Shown in pieces: positions 1 to 12,376 of a stretch of DNA of 64,000 nucleotides. Origin of the DNA: Psettodes erumei (Eukaryota > Chordata > Actinopteri > Pleuronectiformes > Psettodidae); the NCBI GenBank assembly GCA_016785225.1, contig JAFBJZ010000901.1, positions 1,240,001 to 1,304,000 of the forward strand, given 5' to 3'. How positions within the stretch are numbered: the stretch's first letter is position 1; every line of letters starts with the position of its first letter. Position numbers and translations under genes: made by a program. A model generated the notes under the pieces. That model saw only the letters and a list, made by a program, of their open reading frames with translations, was not told the origin of the DNA and made no database searches.

Positions 1-697
1 TGCACAACAGAAGCGATTGTGTCGAGTCAAGTGAGAAGTGTAATCTGCATGTGTCAACTCTCTGTCCCAGATAGATTAATGCTGAGCGACTGCTCTGCTA
101 GCATTATCTGTTAAAGCGCTGGCTAACCCCGCCCTTCTCTTCCCTTCTCTCCCCCACTTGTTCTTGTGCATATTCTTAGTCACTGAGCCCGTCTTACAAT
201 CAGGTATAGTAACTGACAGACTGCCCCTAGTGGATGGATCTTTTCACACCCTGTCACATACTGTAGTTGTCCTTCCATCTGTTATGTATTCATTTATTAT
301 CCAATGTTGGTAGTGGTTTAAAACTCTGTCTGTGGTATATTATCAGGCTCCTGCAACAGTGACTGAAAGAAACAGGATGCTGAGTTTCACTGTGAAATGT
401 AATATTCCTTTAAGTGAAAATGTAGAGACAGAAATGAACCATTACCAAGGTTGACTAATGGAACTTCAGCTGTATTTCAGCAACAGTTCTGATGTGCATC
501 CTTCCTCCCGTGCCCCATTTTTTTCAGAACATTGTTATGGACTTCCTCTGTTGTATTTTGATGTTCCCTCCCATTGGTTTTGTCGAATTTCATAATCCTT
601 TTCCCATTTTTTTGCCCCCTTGTATGCCACCCTTCCTACAGAACCACAAAAACTCAACCAGTTTGCTCTGTTAATCATGCTCCCTTCCAATCTGCAG
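1..697 (+). other. synj1: synj1 intron (left edge of window)
   Basis: This is intron sequence upstream of the first synj1 exon in the window. It ends in the acceptor TCTGCAG just before 698. No exon matching the Sac1 domain, which precedes the 5-phosphatase in synaptojanins, can be seen here, so the 5' half of the gene lies to the left of the window. Short ORFs in this stretch do not look conserved. Confidence 0.75.
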
Positions 698-3600
698 CCT
701 CCCCGAGAGTACTGCTGGGAATGTGTCAGAACTACCACAAATACACGAGACCCAAGCAGATCCGGGTGTGCGTCGGCACCTGGAATGTCAACGGGGGTAA
801 ACAGTTTCGCAGCATTGCTTTCCGTAACCAGACACTCAACGACTGGCTGCTGGACGCTCCAAAAAAGGCGGGGCACCCTGAGTTCCAGGGTATGTCATTG
901 TTTATTTATCTGCAATTACTGGTGGAATTTGGAAATTATGTTAAACTAGATGAGTTTGAAACTTCAGTGTATACTTGCACTTCCATCAGCTTTAGTAAGT
1001 ACGTTTTTAGTTGATATTCAGGGAGCCAGAAGATTTAGACAAACTTTGAAAAGGTTCATAGTAGTCTTTAAAGGAAAATTTGATATTCTAGAACCTGGAT
1101 CTCATAATTTTGGCTAGTTTTCCTATACATCAGAGTGTTTACAGAAAGGCCCCACTGAGGAGGTAAAATAAAAAAAAGAATTTTGTCCCTATACCGCTAA
1201 TAAAATGTTAAACATGTTCTCTCTCTTTACAGACAACAAAGCCAACCCCATAGATATCTTTGCCATCGGTTTTGAGGAAATGGTTGAACTGAATGCAGGC
1301 AACATTGTCAGTGCCAGGTATGTGTGCAGGATGCTAACCTGAAATAACTTTAACCCAGAGGAGTTTGTTTAATATCAAATATGTTTCTCCTCAGGGCTAG
1401 AGGATATAAGGTATTTTTTCCGTGCTCCGTACCACCTCTGTTTTAGCTAGAAACGAGCACAACAAGAATATTTAAATCACATTCAAAGGTGACCGTGGAT
1501 TTCAGGCTCAGTAGCTGGACTACTCGGGTCTGATCAGACAATGCTGACATGATTTGCCCAGACGTGAATTTGACAATGAGTTATGAAACATACACCTAAT
1601 GCATCTTTCTGTTCTTGTTTCAGCACTACTAACCAGAAACTTTGGGCAGCGGAGCTCCAGAAAAACATCTCACGGGACCACAAGTATGTTCTGCTTGCTT
1701 CAGAGCAGCTGGTGGGAGTGTGTCTGTTTGTCTTCATCCGCCCACAGCACGCGCCCTTCATCAGGTACGAACTCTGCACATTCTCATTGGAAACATATAT
1801 AATTATACTGCAAATCACAGGTGTGGGAATAGATGTCATCTTGTCATATGGTTTTCAGGGATGTGGCTGTAGATACTGTAAAAACTGGAATGGGTGGGGC
1901 CACGGGCAATAAAGGTGGTGTTGCCATCCGGCTGCTGTTCCACACCACCAGCATCTGCTTCGTCTGCTCGCATTTCGCCGCTGGCCAATCACAGGTCAAG
2001 GAGAGGAACGATGACTACAGCGAGATCACCCGCAGACTCAGCTTCCCCATGGTAATTATAATAATGGCTGGTCGGGTACATGACTAGTAATGACTTTGAC
2101 ATTAACAAATCCAGTATCTTTTTAGTTCCAAAGTTCCAAACTTGTGTCAACAACTCATGTCTCCCCCAGGGTCGCCTGCTATACTCACATGACTACGTGT
2201 TCTGGTGTGGAGACTTTAACTATCGCATCAGCCTGCCCAATGAGGAAGTAAAAGAACTCATCAAACAGCAGAACTGGGATGCCTTGACGGCCGGAGACCA
2301 GCTGCTGGACCAGAAGAATGCTGGTTTGGTATGACGTACAGAACACAGTCATATTTACAGCACTGGTTACCGCTAATGAGGTTTTACTTCCTCTCCGCAC
2401 AAAGGGTTGATCTAAGAGAGCACAGCAGCATTTACCTAAAACTAACACATCATTTAGGCTTCAGCTTATAGTTAAATTCTCTTTAAATGTCTTCCATAGG
2501 TCTTCCGAGGCTTTATCGAAGGAAAGTTAGATTTTGCTCCCACCTATAAGTATGACCTCTTCTCAGAGGATTATGACACCAGTGAGAAGTGCCGCACACC
2601 AGCCTGGACTGACCGCATACTCTGGAAGAGGAGAAAGTGGAACTTCGACAAAACGGGTGAGATAGAGTCTGACCATCTAATTACTGTCGTAATTATATTT
2701 TAGGTGTAGTTATCCCACTGTCCTGGCTGCCTTATTTGGTTCATAATGTATGTATAATTGAATAAAAACAGTAAAGCCTACAGGACTCAAAGATGTGTGT
2801 TTTGCAGCTGAGGAGATGAATGTCGTAGGTGCAGCTTCTACATCTGGGGAGAGTGAGGATGACCCAGATCACCCGTGGAGCCCTGGTACTTTGAAGTACT
2901 ATGGCAGGGCGGAGCTTAAGACCTCAGACCACAGGTAACTAAGAAGATATATCAGTCGGGTTGAGGAAATGAATGGTACTGTGCTTCTGATAAATGGAAC
3001 CAAACCTTAAAAAAATGCCAGTACTTATGCTGTCTGGATATTTCTCTGTAATCAAGCATAAGTGTCTTACTACTTGTCTGTCTCTAGGCCTGTGGTGGCC
3101 ATCATGGACGTGGACATCCTGGAGGTGGACCCGGAGGCTCGACACCAGGTCTACAAAGATGTCATTGCCCTGCAGGGGCCTCCAGATGGCACCATCCTGG
3201 TGTCGCTCTGCACCTCCGGCCCTGAGGACTACTTTGACGATGCGCTCATAGACGAGCTGCTGGACAAATTTTCCAATTTTGGAGAGGTCATCCTCATCAG
3301 GTACGTCTGACGTCCAAACACACACAGGCAACCGTCACCTTTACAAGGTTGGACTTCACTGACTGTGTTCTTGTTTGTGTAGGTTTGTTGAGGAGAAGAT
3401 GTGGGTGACCTTCCTGGAAGGCTACTCTGCTCTTGCTGCTCTGTCTCTCAGTGCTTCTACTGTAAGTTCTCACTATTTAATCTTAATTACATCTAAGCTG
3501 TGAAATGTCTGTGTATCCATATCCATCATTTAGACTCACCTCAACCTACGTTGTTACGTTGCAGGTCCTTGGAAAGGTGATTGACATCCGTCTGAAGAGT

Positions 3601-4882
3601 CCAGGCTGGATCAAGAGTCTGGAGGAGGAGATGAGCGTGGAGAGGATCTGTGGAAGCATCCCCACCTCAGCCAGCTCCACTCTGCTGGCCGAGGACACAG
3701 ACATGGGCGATGACGATTACGACATGGAAGGTGAGCAGCTCGTGCTCGTGTTTTTTACCACTAATAATATACAGAAGGTTTATAGGGCTTACAACTTTCG
3801 GGCCCTTTGGTCTCCTGTACCAGGCGACGTGGACGAGGAGGTGGAGGAGATCCTTCCCCAGCACCTGCAGCCTGGAGCAGGCTCTGGCCCTGGCTCATCC
3901 CCGCTACCCTCCCCTCGCAGCAGCCCGTGTCCCTCACCCACCCACGGAGAACCTGCAGCCCCCAGCAGGCCTAGTCGTGCAGCACAACCCACCCGACCAT
4001 CGCAAGGTAAAAACAGCTTGTGCAGCATGACACCAAACTGCAATCAGATCGCTAAAACTACAGACCAGTCGTGTGCTGAGGTTTCAGCCCTGCCTCAATA
4101 TAAGCTGTAATTTTGCTCTGTTTGTAATACATGGAAGCAGATTTAAGTCCATCATCATTGGGGAGAGAAATTCCAGGTAATTTAATGCGTGTACAATTCA
4201 GTTTGTGTTTACTGTTGGAAGGCTCTCAGTGTGTCTCACACTTAACTGCATGTTTCCTTTTGAAACATGATTTATAGTGCAGTGTTAAAATGTGTGCAGT
4301 GTTGGCTTTGTCACAGAGGACACAGTGTGGAGAAATGTGATGAACTGTTGTAGATTTAAGGCATTAAGTCCAGAGAAGTTGTGTGTAGAGGAAACTCCTC
4401 TCTCTGGGGTGATTGTGAAAGTTCTCACATTAGAAACATTTTCTGGAAACTAGTTGTTCTTCATGTGAAAATTAACTTTTGTTGTTCTTTTTGTTTGTTT
4501 TTTAATTACAGGGCCTCCTGTTGACTTCCAGCCAGGCGCCCCCACATCTCAAGGCCTGGAGCCCAAGCGCCCGCCTCCGCCTCGTCCCAGTGCCCCCCCA
4601 GCCAGACCAGCACCCCCTCAACGCCCGCCACCACCGTCAGGTAAAGTATCGTCCTCAACCCTCTCGTATACAGTGTGGAAATCTGATTTTCAGGTTGGTA
4701 AAGTGTGAGATACTTTAGGTGGGTGTTAACATTTCCACCTTTATCCCACTGCTTCGCCTCATTCCCGAAGGCGGCATGAGCCCTCTTCCAGTTAGAAAAG
4801 ACTCTGGAGGTAAAGTGACTGCTGTGTGTTTGTGCTTACATTGCTTTAGCATTCACAGTAGTTGCTGCTCTTTTCCATCTGA

Positions 4883-4916
<34 letters not shown>

Positions 4917-5463
4917 GCACACTGCACTGTACTGTCTGTAGTTGCAGTGCTCACAGTGGATATGCTAATATGCTCATAGTTTATTACTAATGGCAGTAGT
5001 GTCCCGAGCGAATCAGTTGCTCAGTCAAGCCTGTTTTAGGTGAGCGCGTGACAAAATATGTACTCGTGAGTTTTTTTGGAGTTGAGAGGCAGCGAAGGAC
5101 CACTTCAGTTACATTCAAAACAAAATTAAATACTATGCGAGTATCACTGGTATAAATGTGAGCATAGACATGGTTGGCCTTATGTGAATTAATGTAGTAG
5201 CTGGCAGGTTATGATGCTTTGTTTTGTTCCCTGATCTACTTGATTCTGAAAATACTGTTTCCCCACCTTTGACATCAAGACTGTGGCGAATGTCCCAGCC
5301 CACTGCTTGGTAGGAGAGGCAGTGCAGGTAACTTGCAGGGGTTGTGTGTCTCTAAATGTCATCAGACCCCTTTAGTATTACACCCACACATCAATGTTAT
5401 TGATGCCTTCTGACATTGATGGTTCACTGTTGACCAGATCTGCATCATTGTGGACCATGTTAG

Positions 5464-5511
<48 letters not shown>

Positions 5512-8500
5512 TGTGTTTTAGTAGCCACCGTAAAGACCACATTTCTTCTTTATCATTTAATATTCAGTTCCCTACCAACTAGTGTCAGGTGCATTTTCCC
5601 TAATAAAACATTTGTGTTTGCTCCCAAAAGTAAATATCTAGGAGGATATGCATCAAAACAGGGCTACTTCAGTCTGCCAGGTGACATTGTAATTCTGTGT
5701 AATGAGATGCACACACAGCAAAAAACCATCTGACTTAAATAGGTGATAGGAACAGGATACCTCATATGCACACTGTCATTATGGATGGGAAAACTATTGA
5801 TTTAGTGATTATAGTCTTAAAATGGTCATTGAGTCAGTAACACTACACTGTGATTAGTGACGGGGAAAGAACCTCAGGCAGGTAGATATTTAGATTCACA
5901 GCATCTCCGACTCCACTGCTCCGCTGCATCGTAACCACCATACGCTAGTGCTTCTATTAAAGTGTTTTCACGGCGAACACCTGCTTCCCGTGACTGGTCT
6001 TCCACTCTGTGTATAACTGTTCTGTGGTCTGGTTTCCTTTGTGCTGCAAAGGACCAAAAAGCCCCGCTCTTGCCCGGTCAGATGCTGCTTCAGGTGAGTG
6101 CAACAAAAGCATGACACAGCGTCACTTGGCAGTAACACACTACTGAAAACAAAGGATTGGTCCTCAGATATGTAGGTGTGTTTTTGTCCCGCGAATGTCT
6201 GTCTCTCTGGAGTTTGAAGAAGATTATCCCACTGTCTATGATGATCCTGTGGAATGTGTCACAAAACAGCTTCATCCGAGGGTGGAGGATAGGGTTTTGT
6301 TGCGTAGCCTGTCGGCGACTTGGCCTGTCTTCGCCTGACCCATGTTTGTTTGTGCGCATGTGGTTAGCCAAATCCTTCTGTCACAGTGAGTGTGTGTGTG
6401 TGTGTTGGCAGGGTTGACTTGCAAATGGTGACTTACAGTCAAGTATTAAGCAGGAACAGATATCAAAGAGGCGTGGGAACGTGTTCGCAGGGCTCTGAGA
6501 GGAGTTCAGCAGGAGAGCAGGGACAGAGGAGGTGTGTGGTGAGCAGCTGGCTGGAGGAACAAGGCCTGCGTCTCTCCCAGACCTCCTGTGACTCAGGAAT
6601 GACTGTCATCATTAGTAATGAAGTCGGGTGCAGGGAAATAGCTCTGTTATAGGTTGGGGCAGGTTTGCAGTCTACTTTTGTGTGATTTAGTGCAGTACTT
6701 ACATAGTACTAAGGTTTTTCATTTACTTGGAACTCCCTTCTTCCTAAACACCCCTGTTTTTCCTTACATCCCTCTCTCGGCTGGCACGTGATAAAAACAA
6801 AATGGTACAGTTCCTTTTGTTGTTGCTAATAGTTTGTTGTAACGTTTTCAGGTCGGGGCCAGGCAGCAGTGGGAGCACCTGGACCTGGAAGTGCTTCCAG
6901 ACCGGTGAGACTACAAGTCTGATTATTCATTACAAAGGGACTGTAACTGTTCTTTTTACTGATTTTTACCTTTTTTTCTTTCTGTATCATTTATATTCCC
7001 TTCTTTTTCCTCCAGAATATTCCTCCTCGAGCAGGGGTGATCAGTATGCCCCCACAGTCTCGCCCACTGCCTCCCTCTCACCCTGGAGCACCCAGACCTA
7101 TTCCTGAAGTGCATCCTGGGGCCCCGCGGCCCATCCCAGACACCCATCCCGGAGCCCCACGTCCTGTGCCCAGTGCCCAGGCTAAACCCACTGACCTGCC
7201 TCTGGGTAATTAAATAGATTATCAACAGTAGATTGTTATTAATTTGATACAATGAACTCAAACCAACTGTTTGGTGTTACCTCCCTCAGGTCCTCCACCC
7301 TCAGGACCACCTCCTGCGGTGCCCCCTGCAGCAAGGCCCCAGGTTCCATCACAAATGCAGCCACCCATGCAGCCCCAGCTTGCTGCTCCTCCAGCGCAGT
7401 CCCAGCTCCCACCGCCGATGCAGCCCACACTTCCAGCTCCTCTCCAGCCACAGCCAGCTGCGGCTCCTAAAGCAGGGCCTCCACCCCCTGCTGGGCCTCC
7501 GCAGGGTCTAGCCTCTCCCAAACCCCCGCCACGCTCCCGCTCCTCTCACGCTCTGCCACCTGATGCTGCCAAGTCTGAGTCAGCCCCAGCTGCACAGGTC
7601 AGTGTTTTTTTTATTAAATTATTAGAATTTCAGCAAATAAACAAAGAACACTAACATTATTTTTATGCACGTTGTCAAGTCACATACAACAGATTCCTGC
7701 TCAAATTCTGCTCATTAAACAAGATGTTTTATGCTGAATTTTGACCATGAGAGGAGGTGGACTGTGACGATAGGGAAAAAAGCCTCTCTCTGCTTCTTCA
7801 TCAGATGAGCTTAGTTGTCTATGTCATTCTTCCTGCTTTTGTCTCTCTGATGCATTTGTCTCTCTCTCACAAGCTGGAGAAGCCCTCAGGGTGACAGGTA
7901 CTTGATATTAAACCACCTCTTTGTCTCATCCTCCATAGCACAGCAGTCTTCTGCTCTGTTGTTATAACCTCTCATGCATTCCACCCAGTAACCTCCTCCT
8001 CTCGCATTTCAGAATTTCTTTTCCTTCCTTTTTTATCTCCCCTCCAAGTGACTGTAACCTGGATGTTGTTGGTAGTCTACCGCAAGGCCATGCATTGTTT
8101 TGTGTGAGGATCACAAAATGGAGTATTGTAATTTTTTTGGTCATATCAAATCATAAATCACATGAAAAACAAAACAGATCAAATGTGATGTTTGTCATTG
8201 GCCATTTTTTCCCCTCACGAGTCCTTTCATATCTGCTCACTGTGGTTCAGCTCTTTAAAGTGAGCACATATGCAATGACCTCATAATATTATTTGACATT
8301 TTGTTTAATTTGTATTATTTCATTCATTTGCATTAGAGTTAGCACTTGTATGTGGATTGTGATATATAATTCAGTTGTCGGCGTTAGTATATATGTCTGG
8401 GAGTGTTTAATATAAAGTACATTACAGATACCCTGTGGAGTTTTTGACCAAGGTGGCATAATGGAGCCGTGTTTTGATGAGCAGGTCCCCATTGTTTCTG

Positions 8501-9884
8501 AACGTGTGCGCACAGGTGTGGGGGAGTGCACATTTCTGTCTACTGCAGAGGGAGATGATGCAAATGTGTAGTACATGGAAGCCATAGAATCCAACAATAA
8601 CAATCGGATAAACATCTAGGCCTGCATGTCCATGCAGCTTACCTTTAATAGTGGCCCTGTTTGAAGGGAGCTAAATGATTCCCCATATTCCACAGATGGA
8701 CAGTTAGTCTAAGGATGTAAGAGTTTGATAACAAGAAGCTAACAAAAAGCTCTGCAGGGTATCTTTATACTTGTTATTACAAAAAGAACTTCTGGCCTGT
8801 GGGTTAGGTAGACACAGCAGCTCATGGTTCATATTTCCACACTGAATGGCGTCGTCTTTGTTTTGTTCCTCCTCAGACAAATGGACTGATTGGAATCCAA
8901 AGAGAAGCACAATGGAAGCCCAACCCCTTCGAAACACCTGATTTCCTCTCCTCCTCGTCCTCCTGGCACGCCACCCAGTCCCTGACCAGAGGCTCCTCTC
9001 TGCGTGCCCCCCCCTCCGTTCCTCAACCCCTGTTTTCCTCCAGCACCCTCCCCACGTCCTTCTCCCTCCAGTCATCCGCTCTGTCACACCTGCAGGCGCT
9101 CGATTCGTCCTCTTCGTCCTCGCTCTCCACCCCGTCACCGTTCGCCTCCTCCCTGCTCCCGCCTCCTCCGGTCCCGTCTCGTAGTCGTTCGCAGGAGACG
9201 CTGCGCGCCTCCCCCGGCCCCTTCCCGACCGACCCGCTTCCTGCCCGACCCAGCAGCACCAATCCCTTCACAGGCCCACTCGCGCAGCAGCAGCATCAGC
9301 AGCGACGCTCGCTCACCCCAGACTTCAGCATCCAGCTTCCCGGCCCGATGCCAAACCTTCAGAGGACCGTGCCTGCTCTTGCGGAGCCGCTCATCCCCAC
9401 CCCTCCTCCAACAGGGGGCCCTGCAGCTGCACCCACCTCCCAGCTCCAAAGGACCACATCCCTGTTTGGACCATCATCCATTCTGAATCCTACACCTGTT
9501 CCTCCTCCGCACCCCTTCACACCGGCCTTTCCTCTGGCACCACCCTCCTCCATCCCCCCTGCCCTTGCCCCTCGCTCCCAGCCGCCCCCCCCAGGAGGAA
9601 AACCAACCCAGCAGTGGGTCACTTTTGATGACGATCTGGATTTCCCTCCTACGACCAAAACACCACAGGCACCGGTCTTCCCTTCCAGCTCCCTTGTGCC
9701 GCAAACTCAGACTCAGCCTTCCCGCTCCGTGTTTGACTCTGAGCCCGACTGGTTATCAGCAGCCCCTTCAGTATTCCCGACCCTCCCTCCTCCCATCCCA
9801 ACTAGAACTGGAACCGGTAACCCAAAGCTCCCAGAGGGACCCAGTGACAACTGCTTCTTCCCCAGAGAGTCGACTGAAAGATAG
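698..9884 (+). CDS. synj1: Synaptojanin-1, 3' part (5-phosphatase, RRM-like, proline-rich tail); 5' end outside window
   Basis: Phosphoinositide phosphatase of the nerve terminal that dephosphorylates PI(4,5)P2 and helps uncoat clathrin-coated vesicles. Exons with matching phases: 698-889, 1233-1317, 1624-1764, 1859-2051, 2170-2328, 2500-2656, 2808-2934, 3088-3300, 3383-3461, 3565-3730, 3824-4006, 4141-4176 (least sure), 4512-4640, 4771-4809, 5280-5327, 6052-6093, 6852-6904, 7016-7205, 7290-7597, 8877-9884; about 1,181 codons in the window. The 5-phosphatase (in-window residues about 15-365) shows GTWNVNGG, GFEEMVELNAGN, GMGGATGNKGG, WCGDFNYR, PAWTDRILW and SDHRP. An RRM-like domain (about 370-465) follows, then a proline-rich tail with SH3-type ligands such as PKRPPPPRP. 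The last exon has two NPF motifs and a WVTF motif. The Sac1 domain is missing only because of the window edge. I chose SYNJ1 over SYNJ2 because of the tail and the cfap298/eva1c neighbours. Confidence 0.96.
4884..4913. repeat. (CA)15 microsatellite
   Basis: Pure CA dinucleotide run in the synj1 intron after the 39-nt exon. Confidence 0.98.
5466..5510. repeat. (GT)n(AG)n compound microsatellite
   Basis: A GT run (5466-5502) passes directly into a short AG run (5503-5510) in a synj1 intron. Confidence 0.97.
6094..6851 (+). other. synj1: synj1 intron, 758 bp
   Basis: Intron between the 42-nt exon and the exon at 6852. It starts GTGAGT and ends TTTTCAG. Apart from a short TG-rich patch near 6390-6405 I see no repeat, exon or RNA gene in it. 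Confidence 0.75.
7598..8876 (+). other. synj1: synj1 intron with embedded cassette exon
   Basis: This 1.28-kb interval separates the proline-rich exon ending at 7597 from the long last exon. It carries the 24-nt stop-containing cassette described separately. If no splice occurs at 7597, the frame runs on to a stop near 7654, so retention of the intron would also shorten the protein. I see nothing else in it beyond AT-rich sequence. Confidence 0.7.
7874..7897 (+). other. synj1: Candidate alternative 24-nt stop exon for the short synaptojanin isoform
   Basis: A pyrimidine-rich CTCTCTCACAAG acceptor is followed by 24 nt and a GTACTT donor. The preceding exon ends in phase 0, so inclusion gives LEKPSG and then TGA at 7892-7894. 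Skipping it joins 7597 to 8877 and gives the long isoform with NPF motifs. Mammalian SYNJ1 is known to make 145- and 170-kDa forms by alternative splicing at this part of the tail. As I remember it, the short mammalian form also ends in a PSG-like peptide; that comparison is from memory. Confidence 0.65.
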
Positions 9885-11013
9885 GATCCTCATTAGTATG
9901 TAAAGGGCATATCCAGATGTATAGATCTATGAGAAAACATGTAAATTGTGTGTGTGTGTGTACAAAAGAGACAGTATTTAAAAAGTATAGACCAATCCCC
10001 TTCTGAATCACAGGAAAGGATTTATATCTCGAGCAGTATCATCAGACGTGTATGAGCCGATATGTGTGTTCTAACTTAACCAGAGATATTTGCTTTTTCC
10101 CTTATACTAACAATTATTTTAACGATTGTTCTGATTTTAATTCTTATTTATGGCAGCAAACGTGCCTGTGTCTACAGTATAGAGTTCTACAAAGTATATC
10201 TATACACACAAATCCTTTGTGTAAAGTCCCTGTGCAATATCAAGCCATGTCCGCGAGGCCGTGCGGCACGCTGCGTTCGCCCACGAGGTTCCACCCACGG
10301 CAGTGTTAACCTCTGCGTTTGCTCACACACTGCGGTTCATATTCCTCACTTTGACTGATCTGCACGCCAGAGTGGGATTCTCAGAGAAATGATCTTCTTC
10401 TTGGTTCTTGTTTTAGTTAGAAGGCCGTGCACTGCAGCTGTACACAGAAATTAGATCGCTTCAACATACAAAGAGCTGTTTGCGAGTTCTTTTTTCCCTG
10501 TTCTTTTGGGTCTGATGGGCGCAGAGTTAAAAGTCATATTGTGTGCTTGCTTTTACCATGAATGTACTTATTGTTGCACTGGGTTTTGTCACTGATACCA
10601 CAGTGTGAGCAACAACAGCAGCAGCAGCGTGAGTCAGTGTAAACTGATACTCTGTAATATTTTGTCATCCACTTGATCGTAAGACATTTGGTTCTCTCTC
10701 ATCACTCTGTCTGTGGGCCGTTGGCGCTTTGCTGAGTATCTTTTGTAGCTCTATATCAAAGCCTATACATAGTGGTTATGTATAAATGTGTGTTTTCCTG
10801 CAGAAACTACTTGCTAAATGTGCGTACGTGTTTGTGTGATAGCCGTACCAGTGGTTTGCACAATGTAACTGATATGCACTGAAATGCTGTATGTGCTCTC
10901 CTGGTTGTGTTCTTGCTGGCGACAGAAACGGGATCCTGCAGATTGAACAGATGAGAGGGCGTTTGTGACCTTTCCACCTCCTTCTTGATTTATCCATAGC
11001 ATCGAACCAGAAC

Positions 11014-11050
11014 CTGTGTGTCTGTGTGTCTGTGTGTGTGTGTGTGTGTT
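11014..11050. repeat. TG-rich microsatellite in synj1 3' UTR
   Basis: Interrupted TGTGTC/TG repeat of about 36 nt. Confidence 0.9.
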
Positions 11051-11308
11051 TGCGCGCACACTTCTGTTACTATACGTACGAAGAAGATGTGATGCGAGTC
11101 AGTGGGCACAGCATGAAACACATTTCCATGTGTAGTAATAATAATAATAACAATAAGATGGCGCATTTTTTTCTTCCTTAAACTTGATCTTAATGCAGAA
11201 GTCATGCTTTTAATTTCTGAGCACATGTACTCTAAATAATCTATTGTACATACTGTGGTGAGAAGTAATGTGTTGTGTTTAAGGTGCATATCGTCCGTTG
11301 TTGTTGTG

Positions 11309-11342
11309 TTGTGTGTGTGTGCGTGTGCGTGTGCGCGCGTGC
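11309..11342. repeat. TG/CG alternating purine-pyrimidine run
   Basis: Alternating GTGTGT, GCGTGT and GCGCGC units form an uninterrupted purine-pyrimidine alternation of about 34 nt. Confidence 0.9.
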
Positions 11343-12370
11343 AGAGTTAATACCAGAGCTTTTCCCCCAGGAAGTCTTCTCTTTAAGTGCACACCAGCGT
11401 ATTTGCTTACAGGTTCTGAAAATGTCATCAATGCAACACAAAGGACTTGTTCCCCTCAAAGCACCTGCCAACTGAGCGAGAGTCCCCCTGCAGCACCACT
11501 AATGGAAGATTACTCACCAGTTTGACTGCAATTACAGCCTCTGCTTCACTGTAGGCTCGTACCCAATGCATCACCAAATAACGATTCCAGCTGGGCCGGG
11601 TGTTGTGTCCTCACCCGGCGCCATGTGGCGCATATTCCAGACAGGTTGTGTGATTTGAGTGTTGGGTGTCGAACTCTTCTCTAACCCATAGCCGTTTCCT
11701 CCAGTGGAGAGTAATTGTTAACCATTCTTGAGGTGTGTGTGTGTGTGGTGTTGTCAGAGGTGATGTGTCAGTATTTCTTTCTCCCCGGACTGCCGGCTTC
11801 ACTCCTGCGCTGCTGTTGAGTTTTATAGGTCCTGTTGACAGCGATGACGAGCAGTAGTTTTGAGAAAGGATCCGTGAGAGTACAATCCTCTTAACACGAC
11901 ACACGCCAGCTGTTGTGGACGAATCAGTTGTGCTCCCCACCCCCGACCCTCAGAAATTATGTAACAGGCTGAAATGTCCTAAAAAGTATTTCTGATGGTT
12001 CATGGAAGATAAAACATGTGAACCAAGAAAGTACCAGCTAAACACTTTTGCGCTGCTGTTTAAACATATGAATATGAGTAGAAACTGTATCTGTATTAAC
12101 AGTAGGTGACTAGGCAGCGCTTTGTGTCATATCATGTTCAAGACGGGATTTTATAGGAAAACAAGTTGCTCCTTTTTTGAGGTCGGTGTCCCTTTTTATG
12201 GCTATAACCCATAGTAACTAATAAGTCTGTGTTGTGGAACATATTCTGTACATGTTAAAGAGAAAACATGATGCTGCGATTCATGTTAATATCCAACGTT
12301 CCATATTTGAAGTGCACAGCTGATTGCACATTTATGTCTGAAGCAGTTTATGTTGTATGTATGCAAAGAA

Positions 12371-12376
12371 AATAAA
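12371..12376 (+). terminator. synj1: synj1 poly(A) signal
   Basis: AATAAA hexamer, followed within about 30 nt by a GT/T-rich stretch. It is the first canonical hexamer that can end the synj1 3' UTR before the cfap298 promoter. Confidence 0.7.

Larger units (their letters stand above)
4141..6093 (+). other. synj1: Cluster of tiny phase-1 symmetric exons in synj1 tail
   Basis: Four very short exons, 4141-4176 (36 nt), 4771-4809 (39), 5280-5327 (48) and 6052-6093 (42), are interspersed with one ordinary 129-nt exon (4512-4640). All start and end in phase 1, so any can be skipped without shifting the frame. Each encodes a Ser-Pro core followed by an Arg: SPSSLGRE, SPLPVRKD, SPLLGRRG and SPALARSD. 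The last three line up in order with human SYNJ1 repeats as I remember them. The first has the weakest splice acceptor and no match I recall. Confidence 0.7.

Noticed and set aside
7258..9658. Several Gly/Trp/Arg-rich minus-strand open frames
   Set aside because: Shadows of the proline-rich synj1 exons; GC-rich proline codons keep the opposite strand open.
698..9884. SYNJ2 as alternative identity
   Set aside because: The tail modules and the cfap298 and eva1c neighbours fit SYNJ1.
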